DNA of 19,818 bases from SIG440 sp045580025 (GTDB lineage Bacteria; Bacillota; Clostridia; Monoglobales; Monoglobaceae): assembly GCA_045580025.1 (NCBI GenBank), contig JAZNNB010000074.1, forward strand, positions 1 through 19,818. Reading direction: 5' to 3'. Position 1 is the stretch's first letter. Each line of letters opens with the position of its first letter. Under the pieces are notes generated by a model. The model saw only the letters and a list, made by a program, of their open reading frames with translations. It was not told the origin of the DNA and made no database searches. The position numbers and the translations under genes were made by a program. Of this stretch, positions 6,652-13,211 are shown in pieces.

Positions 6652-8105
6652 TGGACGTTTTGTTTGTTGCGGTGAACGCCAAGTATGTTCACACCAATAT
6701 TGCGGTGAGATATTTGACTGGAGGTTGCAAAGCAAAAGGGTTTGATTGTTCTTTTGCGGAATTTACCATAAATGAACAAAAAGATATAATTCTTAAAAAA
6801 CTGTATATGGCAGATACGAATATATATGGTTTTTCGTGTTATATATGGAATATTGGCTTGGTGCTTGAAATCTGCAAAAATCTTAAAAAGCTAAAACCGC
6901 AGTGCAAAATCGTTCTCGGTGGGCCTGAGGTTTCCTTTGATGGAGAAAAAATTCTTACTGAAAATGAATTTGTTGATTTTGTATTTTGCGGTGAGGGAGA
7001 GCTTTTGTGGGCCGAATTTCTAAAGGACATTCCCGAAACTCGTCAGGTAGCTCGCGGAGAAAAAATGGAAAATATGGACGAGTTGCCGTTTCCCTATACA
7101 GATGACGATTTGAAAAATATTGTAGAGGGCGAAAAGCTGGTATATTACGAAACCAGTCGAGGATGTCCTTTTTCGTGTGCGTATTGCCTTTCGTCAACCA
7201 CAGACGGAGTCCGTTTTTTAAGTTTTGAGCGTGTAAAAACTGAGCTTAAAAGGTTTGCGGAAGTTGGTGTTATGACGGTAAAGTTTGTGGATAGAACCTT
7301 TAATGCTGACAAAAAGAGAGCCATGGAAATCTGGAAATATTGTTTAAGTCTTCCTGGTGACACATGCTTTCATTTTGAGATAGGGGCAGACCTGATAACT
7401 GATGAAGCGATAGAGGTTTTGAAAACTGCGCCCAAGGGGAAATTCCAGTTTGAAATTGGTGTGCAAACCACTAACGAGACTACCATTTCCGAAATAAGCA
7501 GAACAATGAATTTTGATGTGCTCAGTGAAAATGTAAAAATATTAAAAGAGCAAACAAATGTGATGCTTCACCTTGATTTGATAGCAGGGCTTCCTTTTGA
7601 AGATTTTGAATCATTCAAAAAGTCTTTTGATGATGTGTATAGGCTAAGGCCTCATGTTTTGCAACTGGGTTTTTTAAAAATGCTTAAAGGGTCAAGGCTC
7701 AGGGAAAATGCAGATTTATATGATATGAAGTTTTCAGACTTTGCTCCGTATGAGATATTTTCAAACAAATGGATTTCGTACCCTGAGATAATAATTCTTA
7801 AAGGCGTTGAGGATGTACTTGAAAGGTATATGAATTCGGGAAGGTTTTGCTGTACATTAAAGTGTATTGATGGAATTATTGATTCACCCTTTGATTTTTT
7901 TGAAAAACTGGCAAGATTTTTCGATAGTCGTGGGTTCATTGGACAGGGTGTAAAAAGGATTACTCTTTATGAACTTTTGTATGAATTTTTAAAAAAGGAA
8001 TTAAGTGACGAAAATCTTAGGAAAGTTATGTGTGAGATGAAAAAAGATTTTTCCAACTGGCACTCAAATGGGGTTGGTACGCCCGATTGGTATAAAAAGT
8101 ATTGA
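6651..8105 (+). CDS. B12-binding-type radical SAM protein (DUF4080-like)
   Basis: The protein has 484 residues. The N-terminal ~125 residues resemble the cobalamin-binding Rossmann fold of B12 radical SAM proteins: VNAKYVHTNIAVRYL, VLGGPEVSFD and CGEGE. The classic DxHxxG cobalamin-ligand motif is not visible. The radical SAM motif CPFSCAYC (C172, C176, C179) follows, then LDLIAGLPFED typical of the core. The C-terminal ~150 residues, ending in DWYKKY, match my recollection of DUF4080. Substrate unknown. The start overlaps the luxS stop by one base (TAATG). No terminator is obvious after it. Confidence 0.85.
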   Translation: MDVLFVAVNAKYVHTNIAVRYLTGGCKAKGFDCSFAEFTINEQKDIILKKLYMADTNIYGFSCYIWNIGLVLEICKNLKKLKPQCKIVLGGPEVSFDGEKILTENEFVDFVFCGEGELLWAEFLKDIPETRQVARGEKMENMDELPFPYTDDDLKNIVEGEKLVYYETSRGCPFSCAYCLSSTTDGVRFLSFERVKTELKRFAEVGVMTVKFVDRTFNADKKRAMEIWKYCLSLPGDTCFHFEIGADLITDEAIEVLKTAPKGKFQFEIGVQTTNETTISEISRTMNFDVLSENVKILKEQTNVMLHLDLIAGLPFEDFESFKKSFDDVYRLRPHVLQLGFLKMLKGSRLRENADLYDMKFSDFAPYEIFSNKWISYPEIIILKGVEDVLERYMNSGRFCCTLKCIDGIIDSPFDFFEKLARFFDSRGFIGQGVKRITLYELLYEFLKKELSDENLRKVMCEMKKDFSNWHSNGVGTPDWYKKY

Positions 8106-8124
8106 TTGAACTGAGGATTTTTCG

Positions 8125-8153
8125 TTGACAAAGCCATGGCTTTTTGCTACAAT
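8125..8153 (+). promoter_or_regulatory. Sigma-A promoter of the HPr-kinase-like gene
   Basis: TTGACA (8125-8130) and TACAAT (8148-8153) have a 17-base spacer. Transcription would start near 8160. The ATG at 8136 lies inside the spacer, which rules it out as the start codon of a message made from this promoter. Confidence 0.85.
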
Positions 8154-8177
8154 CAAAAAGGAAAAGGAGAGAGTGCG

Positions 8178-8870
8178 GTGTTTAATATAAAGCTTGCTGA
8201 TATTTGTATGGGTATTGATAATAAATACCTGTATCTTGAAAAAATGTGCTCAAAGTATATAACAGATGACGCGAAATGTGAATTTGTTGTTTCAGTGACA
8301 GATGAAGAGATTATAGCTGAAAAAACCGATATTGATTTTCCTTTGGATTATCTTGAAAGTCTTGCAGTTTACAGAAAGATTGCAGAAAAAATGGCTGATT
8401 ATGACGGATTTTTGATGCATGGCGTAGTTCTGGAGACAAAAGGCTGCGGTGTTGCTTTTTTGGCAAAAAGCGGCGTGGGAAAATCTACACACGCAAGATT
8501 CTGGCTTGAGTTCCTTGGAGATCGGGCAGAAATAATAAATGGTGACAAACCTCTTGTGAGAATAAAGGACGGTGTTCCTTTTGCGTATGGTACACCCTGG
8601 GCTGGCAAGGAAGGAATAGAGCAGAATAAGAGTGTAACCCTTAAGAAAATTTGTTTTATCAAGCGCGGGAATGAGAATTCTTGTGTTAGTCTTGAAAAAA
8701 ACAAGGTTTTGACGCCACTACTAAACCAGATTCACTTCCCCAATAATAGATTCTTGGGAAGAATTTTAGGAACGGTGGAAAAAGTGGTGGAGAATGCAGA
8801 GTTTTTTGAAATACAGTGCATAAAAGATGTTTCTGCGGCGGAGGTCGCTTATAACGGAATATTCAAATAA
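8178..8870 (+). CDS. HPr-kinase-like P-loop protein
   Basis: The protein has 230 residues from GTG 8178, chosen because AAAAGGAGAG lies about six bases ahead and the upstream ATG falls inside the promoter. It has a P-loop AKSGVGKST (96-104) followed by HARFW. A later INGDKPLV stretch and YGTPWAGKEG match the HprK/PEP-carboxykinase-like fold of stand-alone serine-kinase relatives. The family usually reads DDKP where this has GDKP, so one acidic residue is replaced. HprK proper has a different N-terminal domain and acts on HPr. No HPr or PqqD gene is in view, so the target is unknown. Confidence 0.7.
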   Translation: MFNIKLADICMGIDNKYLYLEKMCSKYITDDAKCEFVVSVTDEEIIAEKTDIDFPLDYLESLAVYRKIAEKMADYDGFLMHGVVLETKGCGVAFLAKSGVGKSTHARFWLEFLGDRAEIINGDKPLVRIKDGVPFAYGTPWAGKEGIEQNKSVTLKKICFIKRGNENSCVSLEKNKVLTPLLNQIHFPNNRFLGRILGTVEKVVENAEFFEIQCIKDVSAAEVAYNGIFK

Positions 8871-8885
8871 TAGATAGATTGCTAT

Positions 8886-8919
8886 AAAAAAAGAACCGAA
8901 ATCAATCGGTTCTTTTTTT
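8886..8919. terminator. Bidirectional terminator between convergent genes
   Basis: GAACCGA (8893-8899) pairs with TCGGTTC (8906-8912). The stem continues into seven As (8886-8892) facing seven Ts (8913-8919), so both directions have a T-tail. It ends the plus-strand HPr-kinase-like gene and the minus-strand metal regulator. Confidence 0.93.
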
Positions 8920-8926
8920 ATTTTTA

Positions 8927-9292
8927 TTATTGTTTGCTCAAATATTCTTTCAGCTTTTCAAAGCTTTGGTCGCTTATTACGTGTTCTATTTTGCAGCTGT
9001 CTTGAAAGGCGGTTTCACTGTCAACACCCAGAGATATCAAAAGTGTAGCGATGACGTTATGACGCTCAAAAACCTTTTCGGCAATATCAAGGCCGTCTTT
9101 TGTCAGCGAAATAAAACCGTTTTCGTCAATGGTTATATAGCCTTTCTCTCTGAAATTTTTCATAGCAACAGAAACGCTTGCCTTTGTGAAAGAAAGCTTG
9201 TGAGCAACGTCAATGCTTCGAACACAGCCGTTTTTTTTCTTCAGTACAAAAATTGTTTCGAGATAATTCTCTGCGGATTCATTTATTTTCAT
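8927..9292 (-). CDS. DtxR/MntR-family metal-dependent repressor
   Basis: The protein has 121 residues: an N-terminal winged helix (SIDVAHKLSFTKASVSVAMKNF recognition region at about 26-47, wing at about 52-63) and the metal-binding dimerisation domain. Likely metal ligands are H78 in ERHNV, and C100, E103 and H104 in DSCKIEH. The cysteine is as in iron-type DtxR/IdeR; MntR has glutamate there. The SH3-like third domain is absent, as in MntR. Iron or manganese cannot be decided from sequence. The start is ATG 9292 with AGAGGGA ahead. Its promoter overlaps a palindrome and the terminator of the upstream gene. Confidence 0.88.
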   Translation of the reverse strand: MKINESAENYLETIFVLKKKNGCVRSIDVAHKLSFTKASVSVAMKNFREKGYITIDENGFISLTKDGLDIAEKVFERHNVIATLLISLGVDSETAFQDSCKIEHVISDQSFEKLKEYLSKQ

Positions 9293-9318
9293 AATATTCC
9301 CTCTGGAAAACAGAACTT

Positions 9319-9333
9319 GGATAAAGTGTATCC
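9319..9333. promoter_or_regulatory. Imperfect palindrome in the leader of the metal regulator
   Basis: GGATA and TATCC arms are separated by five bases, just downstream of the predicted transcription start on the minus strand. It could be part of an autoregulatory operator. It does not match the classic DtxR or MntR box. Confidence 0.3.
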
Positions 9334-9347
9334 GCTATCATTATAGC
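9334..9347. promoter_or_regulatory. Candidate operator covering the -10 element
   Basis: GCTAT-catt-ATAGC is a perfect 5+5 inverted repeat enclosing the TATAAT of the metal-regulator promoter. A dimeric repressor bound here would block polymerase, so autoregulation is plausible. No second copy was noticed elsewhere in the window. Confidence 0.4.
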
Positions 9348-9368
9348 AAAGCAAAAAGAATTTGTCAA
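9340..9368 (-). promoter_or_regulatory. Consensus sigma-A promoter of the metal regulator
   Basis: On the minus strand TTGACA (9363-9368) and TATAAT (9340-9345) are spaced by 17 bases. The -35 and part of the spacer coincide with the right side of the upstream gene's terminator. Confidence 0.88.
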
Positions 9369-9408
9369 ATTGTGACGCTAGAAGCATCCAACCGACAAAT
9401 TCTTTTTT
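9353..9408. terminator. Long inverted repeat, terminator of the DUF6514-like gene
   Basis: Fourteen bases at 9353-9366 pair perfectly with 9394-9407. In the minus direction the hairpin has a second short stem (GATGC/GCGTC) in its apex and ends in five Ts, so it can end the upstream DUF6514-like transcript. Six Ts on the plus side allow the reverse use too. Its lower arm carries the -35 of the next promoter. Confidence 0.75.
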
Positions 9409-9419
9409 AAGGGGTGGGG

Positions 9420-9686
9420 TTAATAATTTAATGCTACAGGATAAAAATTCCCCAGAACATCACAAAGTGTAACTGGGAAAACTTCGTTTTCAGCCAACCA
9501 TTTGCAACAGGCAGCTGCTTCTTCGCGGGTGAAGAAAATGTTTTCAACAATCTCAGCATCGGATTTGTCATTATCCATCTCTGCCATAATGCCAAATGGA
9601 CGAAGTGAGTCCAGATTGCCAGCAATAACATAAAAACTGATTCCGTTTCCAGATGCGGAAAGAATCGGATTTTTGCTTTTGTACAT
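9420..9686 (-). CDS. Small DUF6514-like protein of unknown function
   Basis: The protein has 88 residues, with no signal peptide or membrane segment. The start is ATG 9686, three bases after GGAGGTAATC on the minus strand. The reading frame extends a little further up, but the ribosome site decides. The pattern YVIAGN, then FGIMAEM, then IVENIFFTREEA, then CKWLAENEVFPVTLCDVLGNF recalls DUF6514, small Clostridia proteins with a two-part YGI/DI and cysteine-asparagine region. That assignment is from memory and tentative. It has a terminator of its own. Function unknown. Confidence 0.65.
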   Translation of the reverse strand: MYKSKNPILSASGNGISFYVIAGNLDSLRPFGIMAEMDNDKSDAEIVENIFFTREEAAACCKWLAENEVFPVTLCDVLGNFYPVALNY

Positions 9687-9899
9687 GATGATTACCTCCA
9701 AAATAAAGTGATATTTTTATTTTAATCCTTTGAAAATTACATTTATATAGGAAAAAATCGACAAAATATAACAAAAAATTAAAATTGCCAAAACTATTGA
9801 TATTACAGGAAAAAAATGACATTACATAACTTTCTTGTTGAAAAAAGCAAGATATTATGTTAACTTAAGGTTAGAAAAATATATGAAGAAGGTGAAATT
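9687..9899. other. AT-rich divergent intergenic region
   Basis: No gene is seen. It separates the minus-strand DUF6514-like gene from the plus-strand membrane protein gene. It holds one likely minus-strand promoter (9736-9764). At 9860-9874 there is a near-palindrome, TTAACTTAAGGTTAG, just upstream of the membrane protein. No good plus-strand sigma-A promoter was found. Confidence 0.5.
9736..9764 (-). promoter_or_regulatory. Probable promoter of the DUF6514-like gene
   Basis: On the minus strand TTGTCG (9759-9764) and TGTAAT (9736-9741) are spaced by 17 bases. The -35 overlaps TTGTCGAT, one base from the Spo0A box consensus TTGTCGAA. Both readings are tentative. Confidence 0.45.
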
Positions 9900-10145
9900 G
9901 TGAATAATTTACTTAAAACAGTTCTTAAAATGAAGCGAGTGCCGTTTTTGCTGGTGTTTTGGGGCGTGAAGTTTGCCTTTTATGTACTGCTTATTGCTTT
10001 TTTTGCATATAAATATAATCAATGGACAGCTGGCAGTTATGAAAACGGCGTCCTCATTATAAAACTTGTTCAGGCGGCTTTCAGCTTGTTTGTTCAGTTT
10101 ATACTTGGGGGAATTATTCTTGACTGCTATATGGCAGGAAAGTGA
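9900..10145 (+). CDS. Small two-helix membrane protein, unknown function
   Basis: The protein has 81 residues from GTG 9900 with GAAGGTGAA ahead. Two strongly hydrophobic segments, at about 15-37 and 53-77, are joined by a short polar loop (YNQWTAGSYENG). The positively charged N-terminus suggests it faces the cytoplasm, with both ends inside. I recognise no family. It stands alone with a hairpin six bases after its stop. Being short and unsupported by homology, it could still be spurious, but the start site and composition are gene-like. Confidence 0.6.
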   Translation: MNNLLKTVLKMKRVPFLLVFWGVKFAFYVLLIAFFAYKYNQWTAGSYENGVLIIKLVQAAFSLFVQFILGGIILDCYMAGK

Positions 10146-10150
10146 AAATT

Positions 10151-10172
10151 GTCTGCCCGAACTCAGGCAGAC
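10151..10172. other. Hairpin after the small membrane protein
   Basis: GTCTGCC (10151-10157) pairs with GGCAGAC (10166-10172) over an eight-base loop. There is no plus-side T-run, so it is at best a weak terminator or an mRNA end stabiliser. Confidence 0.5.
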
Positions 10173-10192
10173 ATTACATAAAGAGGAAACAC

Positions 10193-10221
10193 TTGACGTT
10201 TTTGATGTTTTGTAGTATTCT
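10193..10221 (+). promoter_or_regulatory. Sigma-A promoter of the flippase-mazG-rqcP operon
   Basis: TTGACG (10193-10198) and TATTCT (10216-10221) have a 17-base spacer. The predicted start near 10228 leaves about 50 bases before the TTG start of the flippase. Confidence 0.75.
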
Positions 10222-10279
10222 AATATGACAAGCGCTTTTGCGTTATCTATTTTTGAAGAAAATTTTAGGAGGCGGAGCT

Positions 10280-11998
10280 TTGAAGGAGAAGGGTGGAAAA
10301 TTTCTGCAGGGTGCTTTGATTCTTGCAGGAGCAAATTTCCTTGTTAAAATTATCGGTGCTTTGTTTAAAGTCCCGCTTTATAATCTTATTGGTGAAGACG
10401 GAAGCGGGATTTTCAATGTTGCATACCAGATTTATACGTTTATGTTTATTATTGCGACGGCGGGATTTCCTATTGCTGTTTCCAAAATGGTTGCTGAAAG
10501 CATTGCAAGGGGCGATGAATATGACGCAAGGCGGATTTTTCAGACAGCTACGTTTTTGCTTGGTATTATAGGAATTATCGGAAGCACCGTTCTTTATACC
10601 TTTGCAGAACCACTTGCTAATCTCCTTGGAAACGGCGATTCGGCTCTTGGAATAAAGATCATTGCTCCGGGAGTATTTTTTGTTTCTCTTGTTTCTGCAT
10701 ACAGAGGATATTTTCAGGGAAAACAAAATATGTTCCCAACAGCAGGCTCTGAGGTGGTGGAAGCAGGAGGAAAACTTTTAATCGGTATTGCAGCAGCTGC
10801 CGCTATTATGAGCGTAAGACTTAACGCACCGGGTACAAGCTTTCCTGAAAATATTTTTTCGTCTCATGAACGTACTGTATATTCCGCAACGGGTGCAATT
10901 TTTGGTGTCACTGCAGGTACGTTTCTTGCCCTTGTTCTTATGCTGATTATATACAGCAGCAAGGAAAGAAAAATAAAGGCTGCCCCCTCCAAAGAAATAA
11001 GACCGAGAAAAGATATACTGGGGAATCTTGTGAAAATCGCTATACCAATTACCATAGGTGCATCGGTTTCCAGTCTCACGAGCCTTGTTGACCTTGCTAC
11101 AATTATGAACAGGCTTGTGGTTAATCCGGATGTCTTTGATGGTTATGCTCACCTTTTTGCAGAAGGGACAGAGTTTGCAAGGAAAGCCATTGAAGAGGGA
11201 TGGGAAGGAATTGAGCTTCTTCAGAAAAAGGCAAATTCTCTTTATGGCGTATACACAGGTCAGGCACAGACGATGTTCAATCTTCCTCTTACCATAGTGG
11301 TGGGGCTCAGTATGAGCATTGTTCCTGCAATTTCAACAGCGCTTGCAGGAAAGAACTTTAAGGATGCTCAGACTATGACGAGAAGTGTTCTTAAGATAAC
11401 TTCTATTTTTGCACTTCCTTGTGCGGTAGGTTTTTTTGTGTTGGCTGAGCCTATTTTGAGGATTTTATACAGTGATGCAAATGGTTATATGCTTCTTTCA
11501 AAGCTTGCTTTTGCTGTGCCTTTTGTAGCGCTGGTTTCTGTCAGCAATTCTGTGCTTCAATCTTACGGAAAGGTTTATTACCCCGTCTTCAATATGCTTA
11601 TCGGCGGCATGGTAAAGGTTCTTATGAACTATACACTGATTCCCGTCTGGGGCATAGATGCTGCGCCTCTTGCAACAACGGCTTGCTATGGCATTATTGC
11701 AGTGCTTAATTTTTTCTGCATTATGTATAAATTGAAAGTTAAAATAAACCCGTTTAATATGATTTTGAGGCCCCTTTGTGCATCGGTTGTTATGGGTGCG
11801 GTTGTTGCGGTTTTGTATCGAAGCATTTCTGGGATTATTCCGTTCTCAAGAATTGTTACCATTGCGGCTATTGGCGTGGGTGCAATAGTTTATCTTGTGG
11901 CGGTGCTTTTGGTTAAGGCACTTGATAAGAGCGATGTGCTGAATTTGCCCAAGGGCGAAAAAATTGCGGCACTTATGACAAAATATAAGTTACTTTAA
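10280..11998 (+). CDS. SpoVB/MurJ-like lipid flippase (MOP superfamily)
   Basis: The protein has 572 residues from TTG 10280, chosen because AGGAGG at 10267-10272 lies seven bases ahead. Roughly fourteen hydrophobic helices are spread over the length. The opening (GALILAGANFLVKIIGALFKVPLYNLIGEDGSGIF, shown across about 9-44) is typical of the polysaccharide-exporter/MurJ/SpoVB group, as is FPIAVSKMVAE. Such proteins flip lipid-linked cell wall or polysaccharide precursors across the membrane. The order flippase-mazG-rqcP equals yabM-yabN-yabO of Bacillus. SpoVB and YabM-type paralogues cannot be separated by eye. Confidence 0.88.
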   Translation: MKEKGGKFLQGALILAGANFLVKIIGALFKVPLYNLIGEDGSGIFNVAYQIYTFMFIIATAGFPIAVSKMVAESIARGDEYDARRIFQTATFLLGIIGIIGSTVLYTFAEPLANLLGNGDSALGIKIIAPGVFFVSLVSAYRGYFQGKQNMFPTAGSEVVEAGGKLLIGIAAAAAIMSVRLNAPGTSFPENIFSSHERTVYSATGAIFGVTAGTFLALVLMLIIYSSKERKIKAAPSKEIRPRKDILGNLVKIAIPITIGASVSSLTSLVDLATIMNRLVVNPDVFDGYAHLFAEGTEFARKAIEEGWEGIELLQKKANSLYGVYTGQAQTMFNLPLTIVVGLSMSIVPAISTALAGKNFKDAQTMTRSVLKITSIFALPCAVGFFVLAEPILRILYSDANGYMLLSKLAFAVPFVALVSVSNSVLQSYGKVYYPVFNMLIGGMVKVLMNYTLIPVWGIDAAPLATTACYGIIAVLNFFCIMYKLKVKINPFNMILRPLCASVVMGAVVAVLYRSISGIIPFSRIVTIAAIGVGAIVYLVAVLLVKALDKSDVLNLPKGEKIAALMTKYKLL

Positions 11999-12021
11999 GA
12001 AAAAAACAGGAGAGTTTTTAT

Positions 12022-12711
12022 ATGAAAGACAAGTATACCTTTGGGGATTTGGTGGAAATAGTTGAAAAGCTACGCTCGGAAAATGGTTGTCCTTGGGACA
12101 TTGAGCAGACTCATCAGAGCATCAAGCACAGCATTATTGAAGAGGGTTATGAGCTTATTGAAGAACTTGATAATTGTAACTGGGAAAAAGCTGCTGATGA
12201 AAGTGGAGATTTGCTGTTGCAGGTGGTTTTTCACGCAAGAATAGGTCAGGAAAACGGCGAGTATAATATTGATGACGTGATAAATGCGGTATGTAAAAAG
12301 CTTATTCATCGTCATCCCCACGTTTTTGGTGATGTTAGCGTCCAAAACAGTGAGGAGGTCCTCAGAAATTGGAATCGCATAAAACGTGAAGAACGTAGTC
12401 AGAAGACTGTTGCTCAGGATATGGCGGAGGTTTCAAAATATCTTCCGGCGCTTATGCGGGCTGAAAAAATTCAGGGAAAGGCACAACGTGACGGATATGT
12501 GTTCAGCGAACCAGTTCTTGTGGCAGAAAACATTTCACAGCTCATTTCCATTATGCTTTCAAACACTGATACAGAGGTAGCTGAAAAGTATATAGGAAAG
12601 ATGCTGTTTGACATTGTTTCTATGTCGGAAAAAATGGGCGTCAATGCAGAAACAGCACTTACAAAGCATATAGAGTCTTTCATTCAGGATTACTCAAAGC
12701 ACGAAGGGTAG
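12022..12711 (+). CDS. mazG: Nucleoside triphosphate pyrophosphohydrolase MazG
   Basis: MazG hydrolyses (d)NTPs to the monophosphate and pyrophosphate, cleaning unusual nucleotides. The 229-residue protein has the N-terminal CPWDIEQTHQSIK signature (23-35), then the magnesium-binding helices IEEGYE (E40, E41, E44) and DESGD (E60, D63), then LLLQVVFHARIG. The C-terminal half carries the weaker second repeat starting at MRAEKIQGKAQRDGY and is somewhat shorter than in E. coli MazG. CAGGAGAG precedes ATG 12022. It sits 23 bases after the flippase and seven before rqcP. Confidence 0.93.
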   Translation: MKDKYTFGDLVEIVEKLRSENGCPWDIEQTHQSIKHSIIEEGYELIEELDNCNWEKAADESGDLLLQVVFHARIGQENGEYNIDDVINAVCKKLIHRHPHVFGDVSVQNSEEVLRNWNRIKREERSQKTVAQDMAEVSKYLPALMRAEKIQGKAQRDGYVFSEPVLVAENISQLISIMLSNTDTEVAEKYIGKMLFDIVSMSEKMGVNAETALTKHIESFIQDYSKHEG

Positions 12712-12718
12712 GGAGTAT

Positions 12719-12964
12719 ATGAGACTGGATAAATATTTAAAGGTATCAAGGCTAATAAAACGTCGTACAGTAGCGAACGAGGCGTGTGACGGCGGTAGAG
12801 TGTCTGCAAACGGAAAGGTTGTCAAGGCTTCATATGATGTGAAAGTGGGCGACATCCTAGAAATAAGATTTGGAAGCCGCGAACTGAGAATAAAGGTTAT
12901 GGATGTTCGTGAACAAGTGGGAAAATCGGATGCCACCACTCTTTATGAAGTTATTCCGGAATAA
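12719..12964 (+). CDS. rqcP: S4-domain ribosome quality-control protein RqcP
   Basis: The 81-residue protein is almost entirely an S4 RNA-binding domain: MRLDKYLKVSRLIKRRT start, EACDGGRVSANGKVVKASY centre, VGDILEIRFG strand. In Bacillus RqcP (YabO) binds stalled 50S subunits with RqcH and helps poly-alanine tailing of nascent chains. The order after mazG is conserved, though the hup gene that often lies between them is missing here. AGGGAGT precedes ATG 12719. A strong terminator follows. Confidence 0.9.
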   Translation: MRLDKYLKVSRLIKRRTVANEACDGGRVSANGKVVKASYDVKVGDILEIRFGSRELRIKVMDVREQVGKSDATTLYEVIPE

Positions 12965-12971
12965 ATTCAAG

Positions 12972-12996
12972 GAGGTGAAAAATCACCTCTTTTTTT
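12972..12996 (+). terminator. Rho-independent terminator after rqcP
   Basis: GAGGTGA (12972-12978) pairs with TCACCTC (12983-12989) over an AAAA loop, followed by seven Ts. It closes the flippase-mazG-rqcP operon. Confidence 0.93.
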
Positions 12997-13019
12997 GTTG
13001 GAAATTCCTGAAAAAATGC

Positions 13020-13048
13020 TTGACAAATCGGTGAAAATTTATTAAAAT
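13020..13048 (+). promoter_or_regulatory. Sigma-A promoter of rny
   Basis: TTGACA (13020-13025) and TAAAAT (13043-13048) are spaced by 17 bases. The start near 13055 gives a leader of about 155 bases containing two hairpins. Confidence 0.8.
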
Positions 13049-13058
13049 TATGATAATG

Positions 13059-13078
13059 TATGTTTATATTTAAACATA
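13059..13078 (+). other. Hairpin at the 5' end of the rny leader
   Basis: TATGTTTA (13059-13066) pairs with TAAACATA (13071-13078) over a four-base loop, only a few bases from the predicted transcript start. The position would suit a 5'-end stabiliser. Confidence 0.5.
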
Positions 13079-13116
13079 TGTCACGTTCTTTAAATGTATT
13101 TCTTTGCAAGTGTCGT

Positions 13117-13136
13117 TTTGCTATGGTTGTAGCAAA
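13117..13136 (+). other. Second hairpin in the rny leader
   Basis: TTTGCTA (13117-13123) pairs with TAGCAAA (13130-13136) around a six-base loop. No T-run follows. It lies just upstream of a possible second promoter. Confidence 0.5.
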
Positions 13137-13167
13137 TTGCGGCAAAATGGCGATGTGATTATATAAT
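13137..13167 (+). promoter_or_regulatory. Possible second promoter of rny
   Basis: TTGCGG (13137-13142) precedes TATATAAT (13160-13167) with a spacer of 17 to 19 bases depending on the -10 register. The -10 is embedded in the palindrome GATTATATAATC. It is weaker than the promoter at 13020-13048. Confidence 0.4.
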
Positions 13168-13211
13168 CTATGATTTATACGTCAAATTTGATATAGAGGA
13201 GGTGTAATACT

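Noticed and set aside
8136..8177. ATG 8136 as start of the HPr-kinase-like gene
   Set aside because: It lies between the -35 and -10 of the promoter. GTG 8178 has the proper ribosome binding site.
10238..10279. Upstream start for the flippase
   Set aside because: It would put AGGAGG inside the coding region. TTG 10280 is seven bases after that site.
12971..12978. Ribosome binding site GGAGGTGA after rqcP
   Set aside because: It is the left arm of a terminator and no start codon with an open frame follows.
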